Assembly (NCBI GenBank): GCA_903934795.1
Contig: CAIZPE010000123.1
Location: 1-53,504 of the forward strand
DNA length: 53,504 bases
Reading direction: 5' to 3'
Origin: an uncultured bacterium
GTDB lineage: Bacteria; Pseudomonadota; Gammaproteobacteria; Burkholderiales; Burkholderiaceae_E
Position numbers and translations under genes: made by a program. Below, one piece after another: positions 27,183-35,405 of this stretch (the first letter of the stretch is position 1; every line of letters starts with the position of its first letter). The notes under the pieces were generated by a model. The model saw only the letters and a program-made list of their open reading frames with translations, was not told where the DNA came from and ran no database searches.

Positions 27183-27204
27183 CTCGTCAACAACGGTTGA
27201 CAAG
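27183..27204. promoter_or_regulatory. MarR operator O1 (with etf -35 box)
   Basis: The core GTCAACAACGGTTGAC (27186-27201) is a perfect 6-4-6 inverted repeat. The plus-strand TTGACA (27197-27202), a consensus -35 for etfB, is embedded in its right half. Read on the minus strand, 18 of 22 bases match O2 at 27230-27251. Confidence 0.7.
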
Positions 27205-27225
27205 TTCATTTTGCTGGACTATCGT
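27197..27225 (+). promoter_or_regulatory. etfB promoter P1
   Basis: Consensus TTGACA at 27197-27202, a 17-base spacer and TATCGT at 27220-27225. The start would be near 27232, inside operator O2, so a regulator on both sites would block polymerase at both ends. Confidence 0.6.
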
Positions 27226-27237
27226 GCGCCTTGTCAA
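27208..27237 (-). promoter_or_regulatory. marR promoter, overlapping etfB P1
   Basis: On the minus strand TTGACA at 27237-27232 lies within operator O2, with an 18-base spacer to CAAAAT at 27213-27208. The start would fall near 27201, inside O1, with a leader of about 29 bases. Confidence 0.5.
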
Positions 27238-27251
27238 CCAAGGTTAACGAG
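27230..27251. promoter_or_regulatory. MarR operator O2 (with marR -35 box)
   Basis: The core GTCAACCAAGGTTAAC (27233-27248) is an inverted repeat with one mismatch. Its centre is 47 bases from that of O1, and the two 22-base sites are inverted copies of one another. Confidence 0.7.
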
Positions 27252-27280
27252 TCCGGTGTCGCCGAGCCGGCTCCCGGTCC

Positions 27281-27307
27281 GTCGGGCGCAGTGCCCGACC
27301 TTATAAT
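27281..27307 (+). promoter_or_regulatory. Second candidate etfB promoter with adjoining hairpin
   Basis: A perfect TATAAT at 27302-27307 is preceded by a 7-base-pair inverted repeat (GTCGGGC at 27281-27287, GCCCGAC at 27293-27299). The -35 is poor. It may be a second promoter outside the MarR operators, or the hairpin with its following TTATAAT may act on transcripts from P1. Confidence 0.4.
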
Positions 27308-27355
27308 CGGCCGTTCAGCCGGGCTTGCCCGGCACCACCCCACCGAGACCAGCCC

Positions 27356-28105
27356 ATGAAGATCCTCGTGCCCGTCAAGCGCGTCGTCGACTACAACGTC
27401 AAGGTCCGCGTCAAGAGCGACCAGACCGGTGTCGACATCGCCAACGTCAAGATGTCGATGAATCCGTTCGACGAGATCGCCGTCGAGGAGGCGGTCCGCC
27501 TGAAGGAGAAGGGCGTGGCCACCGAGATCATCGCGGTCAGCTGCGGTGTGGCCGCCTGCCAGGAAACCCTGCGCACCGCGCTGGCCATCGGCGCCGACCG
27601 CGCGGTGCTGGTCGAGACCGATGTCGAGCTGCAGCCGCTGGCCGTGGCCAAGCTGCTCAAGGCGCTCATGGACAAGGAAGGCGCCGGCTTTGCCATCGTC
27701 GGCAAGCAGGCCATCGATGACGACGCCAACCAGACCGGCCAGATGCTCGCCGCGCTGGCCGGCATGCCGCAGGCCACCTTCGCCTCCAAGGTCGAGATCG
27801 CCGATGGCAAGGCCAAGGTCACCCGTGAGGTCGACGGGGGTCTCGAGGTGGTCTCCATGAGCCTGCCCGCGGTCATCACCACCGACCTTCGCCTGAACGA
27901 GCCGCGCTATGTCACGCTGCCCAACATCATGAAGGCGAAGAAGAAGCCGCTAGACACCGTCAAGCCGGCTGACCTGGGCGTGGATGTCGCGCCGCGCCTG
28001 AAGACCCTGAAGGTGTCCGAGCCGCCGGGCCGCAAGGCCGGCATCAAGGTGGCCGATGTGGCCACGCTGGTCGACAAACTCAAGAACGAAGCGAAGGTGA
28101 TCTGA
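27356..28105 (+). CDS. etfB: Electron transfer flavoprotein subunit beta EtfB
   Basis: Smaller ETF subunit, 249 residues, which binds AMP and with EtfA passes electrons from acyl-CoA dehydrogenases to ETF-ubiquinone oxidoreductase. The start [20 protein letters not shown] and the segments [42 protein letters not shown] and [29 protein letters not shown] are typical. It leads a three-gene operon; etfA starts one base after its stop. The promoter lies beyond a leader of up to 124 bases controlled by the MarR sites. Confidence 0.97.
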   Translation: MKILVPVKRVVDYNVKVRVKSDQTGVDIANVKMSMNPFDEIAVEEAVRLKEKGVATEIIAVSCGVAACQETLRTALAIGADRAVLVETDVELQPLAVAKLLKALMDKEGAGFAIVGKQAIDDDANQTGQMLAALAGMPQATFASKVEIADGKAKVTREVDGGLEVVSMSLPAVITTDLRLNEPRYVTLPNIMKAKKKPLDTVKPADLGVDVAPRLKTLKVSEPPGRKAGIKVADVATLVDKLKNEAKVI

Positions 28106-28106
28106 C

Positions 28107-29036
28107 ATGGCTGCCCTGGTTATCGCCGAACACGACAACGCGTCGCTCAAGCCCGCCACCCTCAACGCGGTCACCGCCGCAGCCGCCACCGGCGGCGAGG
28201 TGGCCATCCTGGTGGCCGGCCATCAGTGCGGCCCGGCCGCCGCTGCCGCGGCCCAGGTGGCCGGCGTCTCGCGGGTGCTGGTGGCCGATGCGCCCCAGCT
28301 CGCCGACCAGCTGGTCGAGAACATTGCCGAGCAGGTGATCGCCGTGGCCGGTGGCTTCAGCCATCTGCTCGCCCCGGCCACCGCGCACGGCAAGAACGTC
28401 ATGCCGCGCGTGGCCGCCCGCCTCGATGTCTCGCAGGTCTCCGACATCATCGGCGTCGAGACGCCTGACACCTTCACCCGGCCCATCTATGCCGGCAACG
28501 CCATCGCCACCGTGCAGTCGGCCGATGCGGTCAAGGTGATCACCGTGCGCACCACCGGCTTTGACGCCGCGCCCGCCACCGGCGGGTCGGCCCAGATCCA
28601 GGCGGTCGATGCCGTGGCCGACTCCGGCAAGTCGAGCTTCCTCGGCCGCGAGATCGCCAAGAGTGACCGCCCGGAACTCACCGCCGCCAAGGTGGTGGTC
28701 TCGGGTGGTCGCGGCATGGGCAGCGCCGAGAACTTCAAGCTGCTCGAGCCGCTGGCCGACAAGCTCGGTGCGGCCATGGGCGCCTCGCGCGCGGCGGTCG
28801 ATGCCGGCTATGCCCCCAACGACTGGCAGGTCGGCCAGACCGGCAAGATCGTTGCGCCGCAGCTCTATGTGGCGGTGGGCATCTCGGGCGCCATCCAGCA
28901 CCTGGCTGGCATGAAGGACTCCAAGGTGATCGTCGCCATCAACAAGGATGCCGAGGCGCCGATCTTCGGCGTGGCCGACTACGGCCTGGTCGCCGACCTG
29001 TTCCAGGCGGTGCCCGAGGTGGCGTCCGCCCTCTGA
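28107..29036 (+). CDS. etfA: Electron transfer flavoprotein subunit alpha EtfA
   Basis: FAD-binding ETF subunit of 309 residues. The N-terminal domain ([22 protein letters not shown]) is followed by the C-terminal FAD domain with [14 protein letters not shown], the [25 protein letters not shown] signature, [34 protein letters not shown] and [11 protein letters not shown]. It is coupled to etfB and followed after 30 bases by the acyl-CoA dehydrogenase, its likely electron donor. Confidence 0.97.
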   Translation: MAALVIAEHDNASLKPATLNAVTAAAATGGEVAILVAGHQCGPAAAAAAQVAGVSRVLVADAPQLADQLVENIAEQVIAVAGGFSHLLAPATAHGKNVMPRVAARLDVSQVSDIIGVETPDTFTRPIYAGNAIATVQSADAVKVITVRTTGFDAAPATGGSAQIQAVDAVADSGKSSFLGREIAKSDRPELTAAKVVVSGGRGMGSAENFKLLEPLADKLGAAMGASRAAVDAGYAPNDWQVGQTGKIVAPQLYVAVGISGAIQHLAGMKDSKVIVAINKDAEAPIFGVADYGLVADLFQAVPEVASAL

Positions 29037-29066
29037 TCATCCGGGTCATCCCCGCGGAGACTGCCC

Positions 29067-30890
29067 ATGAGCTATCAGGCCCCGGTCAAGGACATGCTGT
29101 TCACCATGCGCGAGCTCGCCGGGCTCGCGTCGGTGCGCAGCCTGCCCGGTTTCGAGGACGCCACCGACGACACCGTCGAGGCGGTGCTGCATGAATCGGC
29201 CCGCTTCAATGCCGAGGTGCTCGCGCCCCTGAACTGGACCGGCGACCTGCAGCCGTCCTCGGTTGCCGACGGGGTGGTCACCACCACGCCGGGCTTTCGC
29301 GACGCCTTCCGGGGTTTCGCCGAGGCCGGCTGGCAGGGTGTGCAGCATCCTGCGGCCTTCGGTGGGCAGAACCTGCCCAAGCTGGTGGCCACGGCCTGCA
29401 TCGAGATGCTCAACAGCGCCAACCTGTCGTTTGCGCTGTGCCCGCTGCTCACCGACGGCGCCATCGAGGCCCTGCTCACCGCCGGCAGCCCCGAGCAGCA
29501 AGCGCTGTTCATTCCGCGCATGATTGCCGGCGACTGGACCGGCACCATGAACCTCACCGAGCCGCAGGCCGGCTCCGATCTCTCGCAGGTGCGCAGCCGG
29601 GCCGAGCCGCAGCCCGATGGCAGCTACCGGATCTTCGGCCAGAAGATCTACATCACCTATGGCGAGCACGACATGGCCGAGAACATCGTCCATCTCGTGC
29701 TGGCCCGCACGCCGGGCGCGCCCGAGGGCGTCAAGGGCATCTCGCTGTTCATCGTGCCCAAGTTCATGGTCGGCCAGGATGGCAGCCTGGGCGCGCGCAA
29801 CGATGTCTACTGCGCCTCGGTCGAGCACAAGCTCGGCATCAAGGCGAGCCCCACCGCGGTGCTGCTCTACGGCGACGGCAAGTTTCCGCTCGCCTCGCCC
29901 GGCGGTGGCGCGGCCGCGGCCGGTGCGGTGGGCTGGCTGGTCGGCCAGGAGAACCGCGGCCTCGAGTACATGTTCGTGATGATGAACGCCGCCCGCTTCG
30001 CGGTCGGCATGCAGGGCGTGGCGGTGGCCGAGCGCGCCTACCAGAAGGCAGTGCAGTACGCGCGCGACCGGGTGCAGAGCCGCGCGGTCGAGGGTTCGCC
30101 CGGGCCGGTGGCGATCATCGCCCACCCCGATGTGCGCCGCATGCTCATGACCATGCGTGCGCTCACCGAAGGCGCCCGCTCGCTCGCCTATGTGGCTGCG
30201 GCCGCCTACGACGCCGCCCATGCGTCACCGGATGCCGACACCCGCAAGGCGAACGCGGCCTTCTATGAATTCCTGGTGCCGATCGTCAAGGGCTTCTCCA
30301 CCGAGATGAGCCTCGAGGTCACCTCGCTGGGCGTGCAGGTGCATGGCGGCATGGGCTTCATCGAGGAGACCGGCGCCGCGCAGTACTACCGCGATGCCCG
30401 CATCCTGCCCATCTACGAGGGCACCACCGCCATCCAGGCCAACGATCTCATCGGTCGCAAGACCGTGCGCGATGGCGGCCAGACCGTGCGCGGCGTGCTC
30501 GGGCGTGTCGCGCAGACCCTGGCCGAGCTGCCGGACGATGGTGAACTCGGTGGCATCCGGCGGCGCCTCGAAGAAGGCGCGCACGCCCTCGGCGCAGCGG
30601 CCGACTATCTGGTTGCCCAGGGCAAGGCCGACCCGCGGGCCACCTATGCCGGCAGCGTGCCCTACCTCATGCTGTGCGGCACCGTCCTTGCTGGCTGGCA
30701 AATGGCCCGCGCCGCGCTGTCTGCCAGCCAGCAGCTGGCTGCCGGTGCCGATGACGCCGACTTCCTGAAAGCCAAGATCGGCACGGCTCGCTTCTATGCC
30801 GACCACATCCTGTCGCGTTCGCTGTCGCTGCGCGCAGCCATCGTCGACGGCGCCAGCGGTACGCTGGCGCTCGAGGAAGCGATGTTCTGA
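29067..30890 (+). CDS. Acyl-CoA dehydrogenase, large C-terminal-extended type
   Basis: FAD-dependent dehydrogenase of 607 residues that would introduce the 2,3-double bond into an acyl-CoA and pass electrons to the ETF encoded upstream. It belongs to the longer class with an extra C-terminal domain (the DmdC / AcdB-like group). Signatures include [61 protein letters not shown], and [41 protein letters not shown] split over adjacent blocks. The Glu of IYEGTT is in place as catalytic base. The substrate chain is not predictable; candidates include medium-chain and methylmercaptopropionyl-CoA. Confidence 0.93.
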   Translation: MSYQAPVKDMLFTMRELAGLASVRSLPGFEDATDDTVEAVLHESARFNAEVLAPLNWTGDLQPSSVADGVVTTTPGFRDAFRGFAEAGWQGVQHPAAFGGQNLPKLVATACIEMLNSANLSFALCPLLTDGAIEALLTAGSPEQQALFIPRMIAGDWTGTMNLTEPQAGSDLSQVRSRAEPQPDGSYRIFGQKIYITYGEHDMAENIVHLVLARTPGAPEGVKGISLFIVPKFMVGQDGSLGARNDVYCASVEHKLGIKASPTAVLLYGDGKFPLASPGGGAAAAGAVGWLVGQENRGLEYMFVMMNAARFAVGMQGVAVAERAYQKAVQYARDRVQSRAVEGSPGPVAIIAHPDVRRMLMTMRALTEGARSLAYVAAAAYDAAHASPDADTRKANAAFYEFLVPIVKGFSTEMSLEVTSLGVQVHGGMGFIEETGAAQYYRDARILPIYEGTTAIQANDLIGRKTVRDGGQTVRGVLGRVAQTLAELPDDGELGGIRRRLEEGAHALGAAADYLVAQGKADPRATYAGSVPYLMLCGTVLAGWQMARAALSASQQLAAGADDADFLKAKIGTARFYADHILSRSLSLRAAIVDGASGTLALEEAMF

Positions 30891-30925
30891 CGCCACGCCC
30901 CGGTGCGCCGGGGTCTGGACAGATA

Positions 30926-30941
30926 CTGGATATTCATCCAC
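30926..30941 (+). promoter_or_regulatory. Candidate LexA (SOS) box
   Basis: CTGGATATTCATCCAC has the CTG-N10-CAG form with one mismatch and the inner GGATATTCATCC inverted repeat. It lies in the 132-base gap between the acyl-CoA dehydrogenase and the radical SAM gene, about 82 bases before the chosen start of the latter. PA0069 of Pseudomonas aeruginosa, the family's namesake, is a reported LexA target as I recall it. Confidence 0.45.
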
Positions 30942-31022
30942 TATCAAGGGGTGAGCCACACCCCTGCATCCGCCTTCCTGCGTCCCGCCCGCCCGGCAGC
31001 CGCGCCGCCGGTCGGCTCGGTC

Positions 31023-32117
31023 ATGGCCGGGCAGGCGGTGCAGGTATGCCGGGGCCGCGGCGCGGTTTCAAGCCCCCAGCCGCGGTTCAACCAGCAGGTT
31101 CGTGAGGCCGCGCCTGATGGCTGGCTGAGCGTCCCAGAGCCCTCGATGGCGGTCACCCGTATCGCCACCGAGACCGCGCGCAGCCTGATCAGCCGCAACC
31201 TGTCGCCGGACGTCTTCTTCGACCAGTCGGTCAATCCCTATCGCGGATGCGAGCATGGCTGCATCTACTGCTACGCCCGGCCCAACCATGCCTGGGTCGG
31301 TCTGTCGCCAGGCCTTGACTTCGAAACCCGCCTGTTCGCCAAGGTCAACGCGCCGGAAGTCCTCGCCCGCGAGCTCGATGCCCCGGGCTACCGCTGTGCG
31401 CCCATCGTGCTGGGCACCGCCACCGATGCCTACCAGCCCGCCGAGCGCGAGTTCCGCCTCACCCGTCAGCTCATCCAGGTGATGGCCGAGCGCCAGCACC
31501 CGCTGGCCCTGATCACCAAGTCCAGTCTGGTCGAGCGCGACATCGATCTGCTCGCGCCCATGGCAGCCGCGGGTCAGGCTGCCGCCTATGTCACCGTCAC
31601 CACCCTCGATCCCGATCTCGCGCGGCACTGGGAGCCGCGTGCGCCGGCACCCTGGCGGCGCCTGGAGACCATCCGAAAGCTCTCGCGAGCCGGCATTCCC
31701 GTGGGGGTCATGGTGGCGCCACTCACGCCCTTTCTGAACGAGCCCGAACTCGAGCAGGTGCTGCAGGCGGCGCACGAGGCTGGCGCGCGCAGTGCCCACT
31801 ACACGGTGCTGCGCCTGCCCCAGGAGCTCGATCCGCTCTTCAGGGACTGGCTGGCCGCCCATTACCCGCAGCGGGCGGCCCGGGTGCTGGCCCGTCTGGC
31901 GGACATGCGCCCGCAGCCTGCAGGTGGGCGGCAGCGCCTGAACGACGCCCGATTCCATCACCGGATGCGCGGACAAGGCCCCTGGGCCGAACTCATCCGT
32001 CTGCGGTTCCAGGTCGCATGCCAGCGTCTGGGTCTGCGCCGGGATCGTCCGGTGCTCCATGCCGATGCTTTCCGGCCTCTGCGGCCGTCGGCCCAGCTCG
32101 CTCTGTTTCCGGCCTGA
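31023..32117 (+). CDS. PA0069-family radical SAM protein (SplB-like)
   Basis: Radical SAM enzyme of 364 residues from the ATG at 31023, chosen because the family begins shortly before an RGRGA motif (here CRGRGAVSSPQPRF) and because earlier starts would place a probable LexA box inside the gene. GTG at 30951 remains possible. The iron-sulfur motif is CEHGCIYCYARP, Cys-x3-Cys-x2-Cys. Other features are NPYRGC, GTATDAYQPAEREFRLTRQ and VMVAPLTPFLNEPELEQVL. The fold is related to spore photoproduct lyase; its substrate is unknown. The possible SOS box suggests a DNA-damage role. Confidence 0.88.
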   Translation: MAGQAVQVCRGRGAVSSPQPRFNQQVREAAPDGWLSVPEPSMAVTRIATETARSLISRNLSPDVFFDQSVNPYRGCEHGCIYCYARPNHAWVGLSPGLDFETRLFAKVNAPEVLARELDAPGYRCAPIVLGTATDAYQPAEREFRLTRQLIQVMAERQHPLALITKSSLVERDIDLLAPMAAAGQAAAYVTVTTLDPDLARHWEPRAPAPWRRLETIRKLSRAGIPVGVMVAPLTPFLNEPELEQVLQAAHEAGARSAHYTVLRLPQELDPLFRDWLAAHYPQRAARVLARLADMRPQPAGGRQRLNDARFHHRMRGQGPWAELIRLRFQVACQRLGLRRDRPVLHADAFRPLRPSAQLALFPA

Positions 32118-32156
32118 GCACCCAGACCCCGTTTCCGGCCTGAGCACCTTGATGGC
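32105..32156 (+). repeat. 26-base tandem duplication across a stop codon
   Basis: GTTTCCGGCCTGAGCACC occurs at 32105-32122 and again at 32131-32148. The first copy holds the last codons and TGA of the radical SAM gene, so the second is a duplicate of that gene end. Confidence 0.8.
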
Positions 32157-32196
32157 CGGGCCTGCGGCCCTCCGCGCTCCAGGGGTTGCGTGGCAA

Positions 32197-32226
32197 TTGC
32201 CCTGGTGTGCGCTTTCCCGCTATCAT
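32197..32226 (+). promoter_or_regulatory. Candidate rpsP promoter
   Basis: TTGCCC at 32197-32202 and TATCAT at 32221-32226, 18-base spacer, predicting a start near 32233 and a 32-base leader with AAAGGGG before the rpsP ATG. Confidence 0.5.
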
Positions 32227-32264
32227 CTCGGGTTTTCCCGATTCACCCGGCAAAGGGGTTCAGC

Positions 32265-32534
32265 ATGGTTGTCATCCGCCTGTCGCGCGGTGGCGCGAAG
32301 AAGCGCCCGTTCTACAACATCGTGGCCACCGACAAGCAGAATCGTCGTGACGGCCGCTTCATCGAGCGCGTGGGTTACTACAACCCCATCGCCGCCGCGG
32401 GTGAGGCTGGTCTGAAGATCGCGCTTGATCGCATCACCTACTGGCAGGGGCATGGGGCGCAGGTTTCGCCTGCCGTGGCCCGTCTGGTGGCCGAGTTCTC
32501 GGCCAAGAACGCCGCGGCGCCGGCCGCGGCCTGA
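32265..32534 (+). CDS. rpsP: 30S ribosomal protein S16
   Basis: Ribosomal protein of the small subunit, 89 residues from the ATG at 32265, with [41 protein letters not shown] at the N-terminal half (a near-universal sequence) and an Ala-rich tail. AAAGGGG ahead of the start is a strong ribosome binding site. It opens the conserved rpsP-rimM-trmD-rplS operon. Confidence 0.98.
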   Translation: MVVIRLSRGGAKKRPFYNIVATDKQNRRDGRFIERVGYYNPIAAAGEAGLKIALDRITYWQGHGAQVSPAVARLVAEFSAKNAAAPAAA

Positions 32535-32545
32535 GTTCCGCCCGG

Positions 32546-33229
32546 GTGAGCGTGCGCCGAGCGCCGCCGCTGCGTGGCGGTCGTCGTGTCGTGCCGCAGG
32601 CTGGCTCCCCGAGCGCTGCCGCGTCGGCTCCTGCCGGCCTGACCATCCCCACCGACCTGGCCATTCCCGCCGACCTTCTCGTGGTCGGCCGTGTCAGCGG
32701 CACCTATGGCATCCGGGGGTGGATCCGTATCGATCCCGTCAGCGCGCCGCCGGAGTCCGTGCTGCTCGGCGCGCGTCGCTGGTGGCTGCGTCGAACAGCC
32801 TCACCCGCCGAGCCCGGTCTCGTGGCGCAGGCCCGTGCCGGCCAGGCGCAGGCTGTCGCCCCCCGCTGCCTCGATATCGAGCGGGTGAGGGTGCACACCG
32901 ATGCCCTGGTGGCCAAGCCGGTTGGCATCGAGACCCGCGAGGCGGCAGCCCTGCTCAAGGGCGAGCAGGTGCTGGTGAGCCGGGCCGACTTTCCCCCTGG
33001 CGAAGAAGGCGAGTTCTACTGGGCCGACCTGATCGGCTGTCAGGTGGTCAATCCTGCGCAAGAGGCGCTCGGCGAGGTCTTCGCGGTGGAAGACCATGGC
33101 GCTCATCCCGTGCTGCGCCTGCGCCAGCCGGATTCGGCCGAGCGAATGATTCCCTTCGTGTCGGCCTTCATCCTTCAGGTCGACCTGGATGGCAGGCGCA
33201 TCCTGGCCGACTGGCAGACCGACTACTGA
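32546..33229 (+). CDS. rimM: Ribosome maturation factor RimM
   Basis: Assembly factor for the 30S head that binds S19, 227 residues. The RimM domain begins near residue 43 with DLLVVGRVSGTYGIRGWIRI, followed by a C-terminal PRC-barrel (EFYWADLIGCQVVNP, GEVFAVEDHGAHPVLRL, IPFVSAFILQVDLDGRRI). From the GTG at 32546 the protein carries about 42 extra residues, rich in Arg, Pro and Ala, ahead of the domain; a GTG near 32588 would shorten this. It starts 11 bases after rpsP. Confidence 0.95.
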   Translation: MSVRRAPPLRGGRRVVPQAGSPSAAASAPAGLTIPTDLAIPADLLVVGRVSGTYGIRGWIRIDPVSAPPESVLLGARRWWLRRTASPAEPGLVAQARAGQAQAVAPRCLDIERVRVHTDALVAKPVGIETREAAALLKGEQVLVSRADFPPGEEGEFYWADLIGCQVVNPAQEALGEVFAVEDHGAHPVLRLRQPDSAERMIPFVSAFILQVDLDGRRILADWQTDY

Positions 33230-33242
33230 GCCCGGTCAGGCC

Positions 33243-34004
33243 ATGCGCTTCGATGTCATCACGCTTTTCCCGGCGATGTTCGACGCGATCAGCGCGTGGG
33301 GCATCACCAGCCGGGCGCTGCAGCGCGGGCTCTGGTCGCTGCACCGCTGGAATCCCCGCGACTTCGCCACCGACGCCTACCGCAGCGTCGACGACCGGCC
33401 CTATGGCGGTGGCCCCGGCATGGTAATGCTGCCCGAACCCCTGGCCGACACGCTGGCCGCGGTCGCGCGATCGCAGGGCGAGCCCCGCGGCCGGGTCATC
33501 CATCTCAGCCCGCGCGGCCGTCCGCTCGATCAGGCTCGAATCGAGGCGCTCGGTGAACTCGGCGCGATCACCCTGATTGCCAGCCGCTACGAAGCGGTCG
33601 ACCAGCGACTGCTCGATCGCCATGTCGACGAGGAGATCGCGGTCGGCGAGTTCATTGTTTCGGGCGGCGAGTTGCCGGCCATGATGCTGATCGATGCGCT
33701 GGTGCGGCGCCTGCCCGGAGCGCTCAACGATGGCCGTTCGGCGCAGGAGGAGTCCTTCGCCGCCGGTCTGCTCGAGGGGCCGCACTACACGCGCCCGGAA
33801 CACTTCGAAGGCGAGCCGGTGCCGGCGGTGCTGCTGTCAGGTCACCATGAGCGCATCGCGCGCTGGCGGCGCGAGCAGTCGCTGCTCACCACTGCGCGGC
33901 GCCGTCCGGATCTGATCGCCGCCGCGCGTACGGCGGGCCACCTCGACGCGGCCGACGAGCGGGTGCTGGCGAATCTGGCCGCAGCCCGCGACAACAACCG
34001 CTGA
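33243..34004 (+). CDS. trmD: tRNA (guanine37-N1)-methyltransferase TrmD
   Basis: SPOUT-class enzyme that methylates G37 of tRNAs reading CNN codons, 253 residues. The ATG at 33243 gives [21 protein letters not shown]. Signatures are the [13 protein letters not shown] segment, [42 protein letters not shown] around the knotted SAM site, and [22 protein letters not shown]. It follows rimM by 13 bases. Confidence 0.97.
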   Translation: MRFDVITLFPAMFDAISAWGITSRALQRGLWSLHRWNPRDFATDAYRSVDDRPYGGGPGMVMLPEPLADTLAAVARSQGEPRGRVIHLSPRGRPLDQARIEALGELGAITLIASRYEAVDQRLLDRHVDEEIAVGEFIVSGGELPAMMLIDALVRRLPGALNDGRSAQEESFAAGLLEGPHYTRPEHFEGEPVPAVLLSGHHERIARWRREQSLLTTARRRPDLIAAARTAGHLDAADERVLANLAAARDNNR

Positions 34005-34016
34005 TTCGGCTAGAAT
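33988..34016 (+). promoter_or_regulatory. Candidate rplS promoter inside the trmD end
   Basis: GCGACA at 33988-33993 and TAGAAT at 34011-34016 with a 17-base spacer, predicting a start near 34023, at the foot of the rplS leader hairpin. Confidence 0.4.
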
Positions 34017-34020
34017 CGAG

Positions 34021-34073
34021 GGTTCCCCGAAAAGGCGTGGTGGCGGCAACGCTGTTCGCGCAGTCGGGGAGCC
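34021..34073 (+). promoter_or_regulatory. Structured leader upstream of rplS
   Basis: GGTTCCCCGA (34021-34030) pairs with TCGGGGAGCC (34064-34073), 9 of 10 plus one G-T pair, enclosing about 33 bases that can form an inner stem. It occupies the 211-base gap between trmD and rplS, which is unusually long for this operon and fits a ribosomal-protein autoregulatory leader. Confidence 0.45.
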
Positions 34074-34215
34074 CCATCCTCTGATCGTCAGCCGCGGCAT
34101 GGTGCCGCGCAGACCCCGCCCGGATCACCCGGCGGTGGGCGCCGGCCCTGCCGGTGTCCCGCTTGCCTGGCCGTGGCGCCCTGGTCAGCGATGCAAGATG
34201 GTGACCGGAGCCCCC

Positions 34216-34593
34216 ATGGACCTCATCAAGCAACTCGAGCAGGAAGAGATCGCCCGCCTGGGCAAGACCATTCCTGACTTCGCCCCCGGCGATACCGTCA
34301 TCGTCAGCGTCAATGTGGTCGAAGGTACGCGCAAGCGCGTGCAGGCCTACGAAGGCGTGGTGATCGCCAAGCGCAACCGCGGCCTGAATTCCTCCTTCAT
34401 CGTCCGCAAGATTTCCTCGGGCGAAGGTGTCGAGCGCACCTTCCAGACCTACTCGCCGCTGATCGCCTCCATCGAGATCAAGCGCCGTGGCGATGTCCGG
34501 CGCGCCAAGCTCTACTACCTGCGCAATCGCTCCGGCAAATCGGCGCGCATCAAGGAAAAGCTCCCGGGCAAGTCGGCCGCCAAGGCCGCCTGA
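34216..34593 (+). CDS. rplS: 50S ribosomal protein L19
   Basis: Large-subunit protein at the 30S-50S interface, 125 residues from the ATG at 34216 ([22 protein letters not shown]). Family hallmarks include [34 protein letters not shown] and [27 protein letters not shown], divided over consecutive blocks. A Lys/Ala-rich tail ends the chain. Last gene of the rpsP operon, with its own long leader. Confidence 0.98.
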   Translation: MDLIKQLEQEEIARLGKTIPDFAPGDTVIVSVNVVEGTRKRVQAYEGVVIAKRNRGLNSSFIVRKISSGEGVERTFQTYSPLIASIEIKRRGDVRRAKLYYLRNRSGKSARIKEKLPGKSAAKAA

Positions 34594-34679
34594 GCCTGCC
34601 AGGGCGGCCGCCGGGCCATGTCGCCGGTGGCTGCTGCACGCTGCGCCCGGGTGGTGTCGAGCTGATCTCGCGCTGATTC

Positions 34680-35402
34680 ATGGCCCAGGCCCCTGAGCCC
34701 AGCCCGTCCGGATCGTCCGTATCGCCCTGGCGTACGGTCGATCCCCGTCAGGTGCCGGTCGCGCAGCGTTATCACCATCTGCCCGCGGTTCCCGCCGAGC
34801 GGCTCTCGCTGCCCTGGCTGAGGCAGCGCGTCGCGCAACCGCCGCAGGCATGGGAGCCTGAGCACCGCGGTGATCAGTCCCGCCTGGCCGGCCGCGAGAT
34901 GCGGCCGGCAGCGGTGCTGGTGCCGATCGTCGCTCACGACCACGGCGCCACCGTGTTGCTCACCCAGCGGCCGGCGCACATGCGTGAGCATGCCGGCCAG
35001 GTCGCCTTTCCGGGGGGCCGAACCGATGAGTCGGATGGCAGTCCGGAGAACACCGCGCTGCGCGAGGCCTGGGAAGAGGTGGGTCTGCCGCGCGAGCATG
35101 TCGATGTCATCGGACGCCTGCCCCGCTATGTCACCGGCACCGGCTACGAGGTCACGCCGGTGGTGGCGCTGGTGCGGCCCGGCTTCAGCCTGCGCCTGCA
35201 GGCCGGCGAGGTGGCCGATGCCTTCGAGGTGCCGCTGCGCTTCCTGATGGACCCGCGTCACCACGAGCGCCGCCGCCTGGTGCTCGCCGATCTCGAGCGG
35301 GATTTCCTCGCCATGCCGTACAGTGAGGGCGATCGGGAGTTCTTCATCTGGGGGGCCACTGCGGCCATGCTGCGCAATTTCTACCGTCTGCTGATGGCCT
35401 GA
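34680..35402 (+). CDS. Nudix hydrolase, probable CoA pyrophosphatase
   Basis: A 240-residue Nudix protein of the YeaB/NudL type, expected to cleave CoA to phosphopantetheine and 3',5'-ADP. The Nudix box is GGRTDESDGSPENTALREAWEEVGL, and the CoA-hydrolase-type motif preceding it, LTQRPAHMREHAGQVAFPGG, is present. The first 50 or so residues are a Pro/Ser-rich extension. It is 86 bases after rplS and 3 bases before the CobD-like gene. Confidence 0.88.
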   Translation: MAQAPEPSPSGSSVSPWRTVDPRQVPVAQRYHHLPAVPAERLSLPWLRQRVAQPPQAWEPEHRGDQSRLAGREMRPAAVLVPIVAHDHGATVLLTQRPAHMREHAGQVAFPGGRTDESDGSPENTALREAWEEVGLPREHVDVIGRLPRYVTGTGYEVTPVVALVRPGFSLRLQAGEVADAFEVPLRFLMDPRHHERRRLVLADLERDFLAMPYSEGDREFFIWGATAAMLRNFYRLLMA

Positions 35403-35405
35403 GTC

